DNA from: Hoeflea_A sp965228435
GTDB lineage: Bacteria; Pseudomonadota; Alphaproteobacteria; Rhizobiales; Rhizobiaceae
Direction: 5' to 3'
Length of the DNA: 64,000 nucleotides
Assembly (NCBI GenBank): GCA_965228435.1
Contig: OZ245818.1
Coordinates: 5,270,001 to 5,334,000 of the forward strand
Shown here: piece by piece, positions 34,247 to 43,505 of the stretch
Position numbering within the stretch: the first letter of the stretch is position 1
How the letters are laid out: the number at the start of each line of letters is the position of its first letter
Made by a program: the position numbers and the translations under genes
Notes under the pieces: model-generated
What the model saw: only the letters and a program-made list of their open reading frames with translations
The model's database searches: none
Told to the model about the DNA's origin: nothing

Positions 34247-37098
34247 CAGTGCGCCTGCGGTCCCTTTTTCTGAGCGGCGCTGTTTTGGCGGCTCTGCCCG
34301 GGCTGGCCGGTATGCCGGAAGCCCGTGCTGATGAGAAACCCCATCTTGTTACTTTCGGTCCTCGCGCACAGCAGTTCGAGGGCGATCACGACTTCAAGCA
34401 ATTTATCCACATTTCGGTGCCTGAGGCGGCCGGTCCGCTGTTCCTGCGCGTCTTCGACGCGGATATCGGCGGTGCCCATGACGAGCCTCTGCGTGGCTTC
34501 AACACCGAAACCCGTTTCAGCCTTTACGGAGATGGTGGCGTGCCTCGCTTTTTTCGGGACGAGGAGGGTGTGGTTCAGGAAGCCATCGAGGGTGAGCCGC
34601 TTGGCGCCGTGACATACGGTGCAGATCAGGCGGTCGACGGCCAGTGGGTGACCCTGTTTCCGCTGGATGCCGCCCAGGGAGCGGCGGACGGTAACCGCCG
34701 CAGTTTCGTGCTCGCGGTTGAGGGCGTGTCGGGCGACGACGGAAATGTCTTTGAGGTCGCCATCAGTCGATCTGATGCTGACAATCGCGACCCGGGCGAC
34801 GTCCGGATATATTCCTACGCCCCGACTTTCCAGATTACCGAAGAGGGCGAGAACGCCGAGCTTCGGTTCACGGTGCCCGAAGGGGCTGACTCCCTGGTTA
34901 TCGAGAACTTTGATACCGCCGAGGCGGCCATCTCCTATGCAGGCCGGTTTTTTTCGGCGCCTTTGACGGCCTCTGAAAAGAGCAAATGGCAACGCGATCG
35001 GCTGGCACTACGGCCGGGTGAGCAAGGTCGGAAGGCTTCGGTCATCGTATCTGGCGGTGCCGAGTCGCCCAACGATGCCACCGTTGTCGTCAACCTGCCT
35101 GGTGAGGCAGGAGACGCGGACCGACCGGTCGCCATCGACCTGCCCGTGCGCATCACCCAGGCGAACAAGCGGCCCTACGCTCTGTTCGAGATAAGCCAGT
35201 TGGCTTGCGGCGAAATGCTGTTTGATGCCTCTCGCTCCTTCGACACCGATGGCGATGGCCTGTCCTATCGCTGGTATTTCGACGGCGCGGACGAGGCAAA
35301 TGACGGAAATGCGGTCGTGCGGTTTTCGCGAGGCGGCAAGCACCGCGGGCGTCTGGAGTTGTTCGATTCCTCCGGTGTCGTCGCAAACGGTCGTGCCGTC
35401 AACTTTTCCTTCGACGTGAAATTGCCACCGATCGCCGCCTTTGAAGTCCCCGGACTGGTCGCCCAGAATGCTTCAGTCCTGTTCGACGGATCGGCCTCGC
35501 GGACACAGCCCGCGGATGGACGGATCCAGACCTTCCAGTGGCGTTTCGGGAACGGTGCCGAACTTGTTCAGGAGCCGGGAGACGATGCTTTCGGGCGTCC
35601 GGTCTATCAGTTTCCGGAGTTTGGGACCTATTCGGTTGAATTGACGGTCACCGACAGCGATGGTCCGTGCAATTCCGACACGGTTGCCCACATGGTCACC
35701 GTCAACGCACCGCCTGTTGCCGACGGCGGTGGCGATCGTGATGTCCTGACTGGCGAAATCGTGCAGTTCGATGGCAGTGCCTCGAAGGATCCCGATGGCA
35801 ATATTGCTTCCTACTGGTGGGATTTCGGCGACGAGCGACGTGTCTTTGGTCCGACGGCGCGGCACAGCTTCCACGAACCGGGCGTCTATCAGGTTCGATT
35901 GAGTGTCCAGGATGACACCATTTTCGATACGGCCGCCGACACAGATGTGATCACCGTTACCGTCCGCGATCCGGTCAATGAGCGGCCGGTTGCGCGGGTT
36001 GGCGAAAGCCGTTTTGTTTCGATCGGGGAGACGGTGACGTTCGACGGATCGGCGTCTTCAGATGGCGACGGGCGGTTGCTCTTTTATCTGTGGGACTTCG
36101 GCGACGGTACCGGCGATGACCAGCCGGTGGTGCAGCACACCTATTGGGAGCCGGGCATCTACGAGGTGAATTTGACGGTCAAGGACGAGCGCGAGGCGGA
36201 GAACGGTCAGTCCGTGGCGACCATGACGATCACCGTCATTCCGGCCGACAACCGGGCACCGGTTCTCGATTTTCCGTCCCTGTTGACCACTACATTGCAT
36301 GAACCGGTGCGGTTCGATGCATCGACCGCCAATGACCGGGATGGATCGATTGTTTCCTACCAATGGGACTTCGGCGACGGCTTGAAGGGTTCAGGGCCGG
36401 TGATCGAGCATCGCTATGATGCGCCAGGCCATTACGAAGGCAGCCTGGTTTTGACCGATGATGGTGTGCCGGAGCCGCAGCAGACCCGGGTTGACTTCTC
36501 GGTTGTGGTCAGCGGTCGAGCCAATTCGGCACCGAAAGCCGTTGCTGGCGCCGATCTTATCGCGACCGCCGGTGAGGAAATCGCGTTCGATGGTTCCGCC
36601 TCGACGGACTCGGATGGATCCATTCTCTCCTTTGTCTGGGATTTTGCCGATGGCCACGGTGCAACCGGCATCAAGACCCGGCACATTTATCAGTTTCCGG
36701 GACGTTATCGGGTGACCCTGAAGGTCACCGACGACGAGCCTGAGGCGTTGCGGCTTTCAGGCCAAGATTCACTGATCGTTCAGGTCAATCCCGCGCCCAA
36801 CGGTGCGCCGACGGCAGTTGCCGGTATCCTCGGGGACGATTGGACGGTTGCCCGTGGTGAAATCGTCCGGTTCGACGGCAGCCAGTCTTCCGACCCCGAC
36901 GGCAATATCATGGCTTATGCCTGGGATTTCGGTAACGGCGGACAGTCGCCTGATGCGAAACCCGTTCATGCGTTTCATGACACCGGGACATTCAATGTGC
37001 GGCTCATCGTGACCGATGACGGAGATCCGGTGCAAACCGATGAGGCAACGGTCACAATTACTGTTGTCGAAGGTAGCGATGGGAGGGCTTCCGAGTGA
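34243..37098 (+). CDS. large exported PKD-repeat protein (951 aa)
   Basis: A 951-residue exported protein. The signal peptide is MTVRLRSLFLSGAVLAALPG… to A-R-A. Residues 28-320 form a beta-rich domain I do not recognise; it is shared with the next gene's product (F-G-P, G-D-H-D, V-F-D-x-D-x-G-G-A-H-D-E and G-F-x-T-E-T-R-F are common to both). Seven PKD-like modules follow (residues 330-935), each with a Y-x-W-D-F-G-D-G-type core: Y-R-W-Y-F, F-Q-W-R-F, Y-W-W-D-F, Y-L-W-D-F, Y-Q-W-D-F, F-V-W-D-F, Y-A-W-D-F. Cysteines appear only in the first two modules. PKD modules usually mediate extracellular protein-protein or polysaccharide contact. The stop overlaps the next GTG start (37095-37098). Confidence 0.92.
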   Translation: MTVRLRSLFLSGAVLAALPGLAGMPEARADEKPHLVTFGPRAQQFEGDHDFKQFIHISVPEAAGPLFLRVFDADIGGAHDEPLRGFNTETRFSLYGDGGVPRFFRDEEGVVQEAIEGEPLGAVTYGADQAVDGQWVTLFPLDAAQGAADGNRRSFVLAVEGVSGDDGNVFEVAISRSDADNRDPGDVRIYSYAPTFQITEEGENAELRFTVPEGADSLVIENFDTAEAAISYAGRFFSAPLTASEKSKWQRDRLALRPGEQGRKASVIVSGGAESPNDATVVVNLPGEAGDADRPVAIDLPVRITQANKRPYALFEISQLACGEMLFDASRSFDTDGDGLSYRWYFDGADEANDGNAVVRFSRGGKHRGRLELFDSSGVVANGRAVNFSFDVKLPPIAAFEVPGLVAQNASVLFDGSASRTQPADGRIQTFQWRFGNGAELVQEPGDDAFGRPVYQFPEFGTYSVELTVTDSDGPCNSDTVAHMVTVNAPPVADGGGDRDVLTGEIVQFDGSASKDPDGNIASYWWDFGDERRVFGPTARHSFHEPGVYQVRLSVQDDTIFDTAADTDVITVTVRDPVNERPVARVGESRFVSIGETVTFDGSASSDGDGRLLFYLWDFGDGTGDDQPVVQHTYWEPGIYEVNLTVKDEREAENGQSVATMTITVIPADNRAPVLDFPSLLTTTLHEPVRFDASTANDRDGSIVSYQWDFGDGLKGSGPVIEHRYDAPGHYEGSLVLTDDGVPEPQQTRVDFSVVVSGRANSAPKAVAGADLIATAGEEIAFDGSASTDSDGSILSFVWDFADGHGATGIKTRHIYQFPGRYRVTLKVTDDEPEALRLSGQDSLIVQVNPAPNGAPTAVAGILGDDWTVARGEIVRFDGSQSSDPDGNIMAYAWDFGNGGQSPDAKPVHAFHDTGTFNVRLIVTDDGDPVQTDEATVTITVVEGSDGRASE
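35158..37070 (+). repeat. seven tandem PKD modules in the 951-aa protein
   Basis: Repeats of about 85-95 codons, each having an N-P-x-A-x-A-G start, F-D-G-S-A-S-x-D-x-D-G and a W-D-F-G-D-G core, then H-x-Y-x-x-P-G-x-Y and a V-T-V-x-D-D end. Spacing is regular and sequences have clearly diverged, so recent slippage is unlikely. Confidence 0.78.
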
Positions 37099-40000
37099 GG
37101 CGTAGGCGGTCCAAAAGCGACATGATCACCGGCCCGGCCGCAACACTGCGCAAGGTCGGCATGCCATTGGCTCTGCTTTCCGGTCTGCTGGTTGCAAGCC
37201 CTGCCACCTCCCAGTCTGACGAAGAAGCGGCAGGTCCTGCACCTCTGCTGGTGGTGTTCGGACCGGCAGCACCGCAAAGCGAGGGTGACCACGACTGGCG
37301 CCAGTTCATCCGGTTTTCGGTGCCGGAGGACGCCGGTCGTTTTTTCGTGCGCGTGTTCGATCCGGACGTTGGCGGCGCCCATGACGAGTTCTTGCGCGGC
37401 TTTGGAACGGAGACCCGATTTACCCTTTATGGCGCCGATGCGACCGCGACGCTCTTTCGCGATCCCGACGGTGCAATTCAGGAAGCCGTTGAAGGCAGGT
37501 CCCTGGAAACCGTAACTTACGGCGAGTCACCCGCAGCGGATGGTCGCTGGAATACCTTGTTCGCCGCCGACGCGGCACAGGGCCGCGCGGTTGAAGGACG
37601 CCGGGAGTTTGTCCTGGCGGTGGAAGGTGTTGAGGGTGCCGACGGCAACGTATTCGAAGTTGCGGTCACCATACCGGACGGCAGCAATCAGCCGCCGGCG
37701 GGACTGCGCCTCTATTCCTACCTACCGACCTTTCAGGTGGCCCAGAGGGGTCAACTCACCGAATTGCGTTTCGACATTCCCGAAGAGGCCGAGGCACTGG
37801 CAATCGAAAACTTCGATTCCGCTGGTGGTCGGGTCAACTATGATGGTGAGTTCCGGTCTGTCCCGCTTGCCGCATCAGGCAAGAGCGAGTGGGTAAGGGC
37901 CGTTGTGCCGCTGGAAGCCGAAGAGCGCGGCCGGATCGGATCGATAACGGTGGCCGAAGGCGGGGAAACGCCCAACGATGTCACCGTGTTTGTGGGATTT
38001 CCGAACGGCGGCGACGACACGATTGAACATCCGATCGCGATCGACCTTCCGGTCCGTGCATTTAACCGCAATCGCCGGCCGCTTATCGACATCAATGTCA
38101 GCCAGACGGCTTGCCACGAGATGCAGTTCGATGCATCGCAGTCGTCTGATCCAGATGGCGGCGCACTGAGCTACGCCTGGCGTTTTGACACCGGCAACGG
38201 CCCATTGGAGGGCGCCAAAACACGGATCCGCTTCGACGAGACCGGCGATCATAGCGGACGGTTGGAAGTGTTCGACGATTCAGGGCGCGTCGCTTCCGGT
38301 CGCGCCAGCGAATTCAACTTTTACGTCAAGCCACCCCCGATTGCTCGAATCCGCGCACCGTCACTGGTTGCCCTCAATCAGGAGGTTCGGATCGATGGAA
38401 CTGGCTCCACAACGTTGCCACGCCCTGCCGGGAACCGGATTACGCGATACCATTGGCGTTTGGGAGACGGAACGGAGATCGTGCAGCGCCCGGAAGACGC
38501 CGAATTCGGGGTGCCGGTTCACCGGTATACAGCTCCAGGACTCTATACGATCGAACTGACGGTGACCGACGACGAGGGCAATCCCTGCAACGTCGATACC
38601 ACGACCCATACAATCCGCGTCAATGAGGCGCCCGTCGCCAATGCCGGCGGCGACCAGAGGCTGGCCTATGGCGAAATTCTGCAGCTGGACGCGGGCGAGA
38701 CGACCGGAGCCGATGGTGATCCACACAGCTTTCATTGGGCATTCGGCGATGGCAACACAGCGACCGGGGCAAGCGTCGAGCATCAATATGCCAAGGCCGG
38801 AACCTACCAGGTCACCCTGACGGTCGATGACGGGACAGGCGTTGCGAACGGTGTTTCTTCCGACCAAATCGAAGTGTTCGTTAACGCGGCGCCGATCGCC
38901 CGCAATCTGATCATACCCGAAACGCTTGTCCCTGGTGCCGCCGGAGTGTTCGACGCCACGGGTGCCATCGATCCCGAAGGCGGCGATGTGGCTGTACGCT
39001 GGCGTTTCAATGATGGCGTTAGGAGCGACAATGCGGCTCTGCGCCGGTCGTTTGATAGTCCGGGCATGTATGAAGTCACCGTCGATCTGACCGATCCGTC
39101 GGGTCTTTCCAATGCAACGACCACGGTTGTCCGCGAAGTTCGAGTGGTCGAGCCCGACAACCAGACTCCGGTAGCCGACGCCGGCGCGGCCCGCCTGGCG
39201 CTGGTCGGTGAACCGGTTGTGCTCGACGCCACCAGGTCCCGCGACCCGGACGGTTCGATCCTGACCTATCGCTGGGACTTCGGCGACGGAACCGGTTCGG
39301 ACCGGGTCGTAACCACCCATGTCTATCACCAGCCCGGAACCTATACGGTGACACTGGATGTGGTGGATGATTCCGGCAAGGAAAACGATTCTGCCAGCGA
39401 TTCCTTCGAGATTGTTGTCGCCCACAAGGACAACATCTCACCGCGGGTCAGCGTCGGTCAGCACCGCGCCGCCTTCGTGAACGAGATCCTGGAGTTCGAT
39501 GCGACGGGCACGCTTGATGTCGACGGCAATCTGGTCGCTATCGAATGGGACTTTGGCGACGGAGCGCGAGCCAGCGGTTTCAAGGTGTTCCACAGCTATG
39601 CCGAGCCCGGTCTCTATCCGGTGAAGGTTCTGGTGCGTGATGATTCCGGCCGCCGCGGATCGGTGGCGACGGCGGACTTTACGGTCTCCGTGACCCATGC
39701 GCCGAACAAAGCGCCCGAAGTGGACCTGGCAAGTCTTTTGCAACTCCATACGGAGGTTCCACATCTCTTTGATGCCAGCGGGGCAGGCGACCCGGACGGG
39801 CGTATTGTCAGCTACCGCTGGGATTTCGGCGACGGCGGCACGTCAAACCGACCGGTGGTCGAGCATGTCTACAGCAGACCCGGCACCTATGAAGGTTCGC
39901 TGACGCTGACCGATAACTCCGGCCTTGAAAACGGCATTACGACACTGCGTTTCTCGGCGATTGTGCGCGAGCGGCCGAATGAGCAGCCGATTGCGGAGGC

Positions 40001-43000
40001 GGGTCCGGACCGGTTTGCGGTCGTCGGGCGTCCGGTGACGTTCGACGGTGGTGGATCGACCGACGGCGACGGCAGCCTCATCCGCTACCATTGGGATTTC
40101 GGAAACGGAAAAACCGCCGTGGGCCAGCGGCGATCCATCGCCTATTTCTCACCGGGGCGCTACGATGTTACGCTGACGGTTACCGACAATTCCGGGCAGG
40201 ACAATGCCGACCATGCCGACACGCTGACGGTCGTTGTTCGTGACCGCGAAAACGACACGCCGATTGCGCGGCTTGAGGACGATCGGCCTGCCGCGATCGA
40301 CGAACCCGTTCCGTTTACCGCCAGCGCCAGCGGTGATGTCGACGGCAACATCATTTCCTACGAATGGGATTTCGGTGACGGCAACAAGGCTTCCGGCCGC
40401 GAAGTCGTCCATCAGTACGACAAACCTGGTGTCTATCGCACCCGGCTGATCATTCGCGACGATTCAGGTCTGGCCAATGAGGCATCTTTTGACGAACGCG
40501 TCATCACGGTCAACGACCCGCCCGTTGCGGAAGCAGGCAAGGAGCAGCTCGTCACCGCCTCGCAGGTGTTGTTCGATGCCAGCGGATCGAAGGATCCGGA
40601 TGGCAAGATCATCCTGTACGCCTGGGACTTTGGCGACGGTCACACCGGCTCCGGCCGGAAGATCACACACACCTATCGCAGCCCCGGGACCTATACGGTT
40701 CATTTGAAGGTAACCGACGATTCCGGGACCATCCGGAACGTGGCTGAAGATGCAACGCTGGTGACGGTCAACGCACTGCCCGTTGCCGATGCCGGGTTCG
40801 ATCTGGTGACGTCACCCGGAGACACGGTGGTCTTCGACGGACGCCGTTCCATCGATCCAGATGGTGAAATTAAGCGTTTCGTCTGGAACTTTCGCGATGG
40901 AAACTCCGCCGAAGGGGATGTTGTTGAACACTCATTCGAAAAGCCGGGGCTCTACGCCGTCAACCTTCAGGTTTTCGACGACACGGGTCACCCCGAAGCC
41001 ACGGACTTTTCGCAGATATTGGTGACGGTCAATCATCCGCCCGTTGCTGAAGCCGGCCCGGACCTGCTGGTCGCGCCAGGTGAAGTTTTCACACTTTCGG
41101 GCGCCCGCTCAACCGATGAAGACGGCGAGATCTCCGGGTGGCGTTGGGATATCCATGGCAGCGATGAAACGCTCGAAGGCCGCACGGTCGAGCACCGGTT
41201 CAACCAGCCTGGCATCTATTCAATCGGACTGACGGTTACCGACGACAGCATCGCCTCCAACCGGACGGCACAAGATCAACTGACTGTGCGGGTCAACCAC
41301 TCACCGGTCGCGGAGGCCGGCGAAAATGTGGTCAGCGGAGCGCTTCGCGTTGTGTTCGATGCCAATGCCTCGGCCGATCCGGACAATGATGGTTTGTCCT
41401 ACGTCTGGAACCTGGGGGACGGTAACGTTGCGCATGGCGCGGTCGTCGAACACACCTATGAGACCGGTGGCATTTATCCCGTAAGGCTGACTGCAGACGA
41501 TGGCACCGGCGTTGCCAATGCCCGCGACACCGACGCACTGACCGTTTCGATCAACCGCCAGCCCAAGGCTGTCGCCGGGGAAAATCAACAGGCCTGCGTC
41601 GGAGACGTGTTCGTCTTCGATGCGAGCTCGTCGATCGATCCGGACGGCGGCCTGCTGAGTTACGAGTGGGACTTCGGCGATGGTGAGAAGGCGACGATCA
41701 TCAATCCGACGAAGATATTCGGGGCGGCCGGAGCCTACCGGGTCCTGCTTGATGTGACTGACGAATCCGGCCTGCCGAATGCATCGCATCGTGACGAGAT
41801 TCTGGCGACCGTTCTGCCGGCTCCCGTGGCGCATGCCGGTAACGATATGGAGATCTGCGCCGGCACGACGGTTCGGTTTGACGGAACGAAATCGACCGAT
41901 GTCGACGGTGTTGTGAACCGGTATTCCTGGGATTTCGGCGATGGCCAATCCGGCGGCGGCGATCGGCCGGAGCATCTGTTCAGTGATGCGGGAATCTATC
42001 GGGTTACGCTCCAGATCGAGGGCGACAATCTGGGCATCTGCTCACCGGTTTCGAGTGATGATCTGACGGTAACGGTTTTGGATGCGCCGGTGGCGGTCAT
42101 CACGGCGCGAAGCGCCGTCGCGATCGGCGAGGTTATCGAATTCGACGGTCTGAAATCGACATCGAAAAGTGCCGCCATTTCGGGTTACGAATGGGACTTC
42201 GGCGACGGAATGACGGCAAAGGGCGTCAAAGTCAGCCATGCTTTCGAGAGGCCAGGCGTCTATAGCGTCCGGCTCCGCGCCTTGGCTGATGAAGAGGCCG
42301 GCGGTTGCTCAAGCGCCGAGGTCGTTCATCTCGTCACGGTCAATGAAGCGCCCGTTGCCAAGATCGACACGAAACCTGCAGTCGAAATTCATCGTCCGCT
42401 GACGCTGTCGGCCGCTGGGTCAAGCGACTCCGACGGTGGTATTGCGGCTTATCATTGGGATTTCGGCGACGGGAACAAGTCCGACGGGATCGAAGTTTCC
42501 CATATCTGGCGCGAATCCGGACCGCACGTCGTCACCTTGACCGTGGATGACGGCAAAAGCCTGAAGAACAGCCGCCATTCGGTTAAATTCGAAGTCGACG
42601 TCACACCGGCGCCACCGATCGAGATCGCCGTCTCACAGATGGCCTGTCCGGGTGAAGTCCTGCAATTCGACCTCGCCAACTTGCCCGACACTGTTGACCC
42701 CGAAACACCGCGTTGGGAGTTTGGCGACGGCACGGGCCTCGCTGGCAAGCAAACGTCTCACGCCTATTCCCGCCCGGGCACCTATTCGGTCAGCGTGGCG
42801 ACGCCGGTCGACCGCGCCGGCAACAGGCTCGTCACGCCATTTGCAAAGAACGTCACCATAAACCGTCGGCCGGTGGCGCTATTCAGCGCTCCGCGCAAGA
42901 GTTGTGCTGGCACGCAAGTGACCTTCGATGCCAGCGATTCTTTCGATGCCGACAATGGATTGAAGCATTATCACTGGGATTTCGGGGACGGAAAAACCGC

Positions 43001-43427
43001 CGAAGGCATGCAGGTGTCGCACAGCTATGCCCAGCCCGGTATCTACTGGCCGAGGCTGACGGTAACCGACGGATCAGGCTCGGTCTGCTCGACGGCAACG
43101 GAGACCGTGGATATTCTGGTCAATGCGCCTCCGGTGGCTGATGCCGGCCCGGATGTCGACCTGCTCTTTGGTGGGGCGCATGACAGTCTCGTTCTTGACG
43201 CAAGCCGCTCAAGCGATCCGGATGGAGACACGTTGATCTACTACTGGACCCTTTCCAACGGCGTTGAGGTTGATGGTGAAAAGGCCAGGGTCGAGTTTTC
43301 CGAAGCCGGTGAAGTGACGGCGTTGTTGACGGCGGCCGATCCGCATGGCCTGGATTGCAGCTTCGCGGAAGACACGGTTACAATCAGGACGACACAGCGC
43401 GAGCGTTCGACACCGCAGACAGAGTAG
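37095..43427 (+). CDS. giant exported PKD-repeat protein (2110 aa)
   Basis: A 2110-residue exported protein and the largest gene in the window. It starts with GTG overlapping the previous stop (GTGA). The signal sequence has an arginine-rich front (M-R-R-R-R-S-K-S) and ends around A-T-S-Q. Residues 45-335 repeat the unrecognised domain of the previous protein; then about 20 PKD-like modules follow to residue about 2090. The modules keep W-D-F-G-D-G, with variants such as W-R-F-N-D-G, W-N-F-R-D-G and W-D-I-H-G-S. Cysteines occur in early modules and again in the last nine, often as a C near the module start (S-Q-x-A-C, Q-Q-A-C, M-E-I-C). No membrane anchor or sorting signal is seen at the C-terminus. 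A long extracellular or periplasmic stalk-like adhesin or ligand-sensing filament is the likely role. Confidence 0.93.
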   Translation: MRRRRSKSDMITGPAATLRKVGMPLALLSGLLVASPATSQSDEEAAGPAPLLVVFGPAAPQSEGDHDWRQFIRFSVPEDAGRFFVRVFDPDVGGAHDEFLRGFGTETRFTLYGADATATLFRDPDGAIQEAVEGRSLETVTYGESPAADGRWNTLFAADAAQGRAVEGRREFVLAVEGVEGADGNVFEVAVTIPDGSNQPPAGLRLYSYLPTFQVAQRGQLTELRFDIPEEAEALAIENFDSAGGRVNYDGEFRSVPLAASGKSEWVRAVVPLEAEERGRIGSITVAEGGETPNDVTVFVGFPNGGDDTIEHPIAIDLPVRAFNRNRRPLIDINVSQTACHEMQFDASQSSDPDGGALSYAWRFDTGNGPLEGAKTRIRFDETGDHSGRLEVFDDSGRVASGRASEFNFYVKPPPIARIRAPSLVALNQEVRIDGTGSTTLPRPAGNRITRYHWRLGDGTEIVQRPEDAEFGVPVHRYTAPGLYTIELTVTDDEGNPCNVDTTTHTIRVNEAPVANAGGDQRLAYGEILQLDAGETTGADGDPHSFHWAFGDGNTATGASVEHQYAKAGTYQVTLTVDDGTGVANGVSSDQIEVFVNAAPIARNLIIPETLVPGAAGVFDATGAIDPEGGDVAVRWRFNDGVRSDNAALRRSFDSPGMYEVTVDLTDPSGLSNATTTVVREVRVVEPDNQTPVADAGAARLALVGEPVVLDATRSRDPDGSILTYRWDFGDGTGSDRVVTTHVYHQPGTYTVTLDVVDDSGKENDSASDSFEIVVAHKDNISPRVSVGQHRAAFVNEILEFDATGTLDVDGNLVAIEWDFGDGARASGFKVFHSYAEPGLYPVKVLVRDDSGRRGSVATADFTVSVTHAPNKAPEVDLASLLQLHTEVPHLFDASGAGDPDGRIVSYRWDFGDGGTSNRPVVEHVYSRPGTYEGSLTLTDNSGLENGITTLRFSAIVRERPNEQPIAEAGPDRFAVVGRPVTFDGGGSTDGDGSLIRYHWDFGNGKTAVGQRRSIAYFSPGRYDVTLTVTDNSGQDNADHADTLTVVVRDRENDTPIARLEDDRPAAIDEPVPFTASASGDVDGNIISYEWDFGDGNKASGREVVHQYDKPGVYRTRLIIRDDSGLANEASFDERVITVNDPPVAEAGKEQLVTASQVLFDASGSKDPDGKIILYAWDFGDGHTGSGRKITHTYRSPGTYTVHLKVTDDSGTIRNVAEDATLVTVNALPVADAGFDLVTSPGDTVVFDGRRSIDPDGEIKRFVWNFRDGNSAEGDVVEHSFEKPGLYAVNLQVFDDTGHPEATDFSQILVTVNHPPVAEAGPDLLVAPGEVFTLSGARSTDEDGEISGWRWDIHGSDETLEGRTVEHRFNQPGIYSIGLTVTDDSIASNRTAQDQLTVRVNHSPVAEAGENVVSGALRVVFDANASADPDNDGLSYVWNLGDGNVAHGAVVEHTYETGGIYPVRLTADDGTGVANARDTDALTVSINRQPKAVAGENQQACVGDVFVFDASSSIDPDGGLLSYEWDFGDGEKATIINPTKIFGAAGAYRVLLDVTDESGLPNASHRDEILATVLPAPVAHAGNDMEICAGTTVRFDGTKSTDVDGVVNRYSWDFGDGQSGGGDRPEHLFSDAGIYRVTLQIEGDNLGICSPVSSDDLTVTVLDAPVAVITARSAVAIGEVIEFDGLKSTSKSAAISGYEWDFGDGMTAKGVKVSHAFERPGVYSVRLRALADEEAGGCSSAEVVHLVTVNEAPVAKIDTKPAVEIHRPLTLSAAGSSDSDGGIAAYHWDFGDGNKSDGIEVSHIWRESGPHVVTLTVDDGKSLKNSRHSVKFEVDVTPAPPIEIAVSQMACPGEVLQFDLANLPDTVDPETPRWEFGDGTGLAGKQTSHAYSRPGTYSVSVATPVDRAGNRLVTPFAKNVTINRRPVALFSAPRKSCAGTQVTFDASDSFDADNGLKHYHWDFGDGKTAEGMQVSHSYAQPGIYWPRLTVTDGSGSVCSTATETVDILVNAPPVADAGPDVDLLFGGAHDSLVLDASRSSDPDGDTLIYYWTLSNGVEVDGEKARVEFSEAGEVTALLTAADPHGLDCSFAEDTVTIRTTQRERSTPQTE
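38041..43400 (+). repeat. about 20 tandem PKD modules in the 2110-aa protein
   Basis: I count 20 cores of the W-x-F-x-D-G type, from Y-A-W-R-F (near 38178) to Y-Y-W-T-L (near 43242). Module length is about 85-92 codons early and about 80-88 later. Modules 5-10 are most alike (R-W-D-F-G-D-G, I-E-W-D-F-G-D-G); the final ten are more variable and carry cysteines. Confidence 0.8.
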
Positions 43428-43505
43428 CGAGCGTCGCAACGAACCAGACGAGGGGAACAGGCAGGCATCGCGTGGGGGCGACGACTGTCAGATTAAAAAT
43501 CGAAT

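Noticed and set aside
38361..39425. Long minus-strand frames within the PKD gene
   Set aside because: Shadow frames of the repeated PKD modules.
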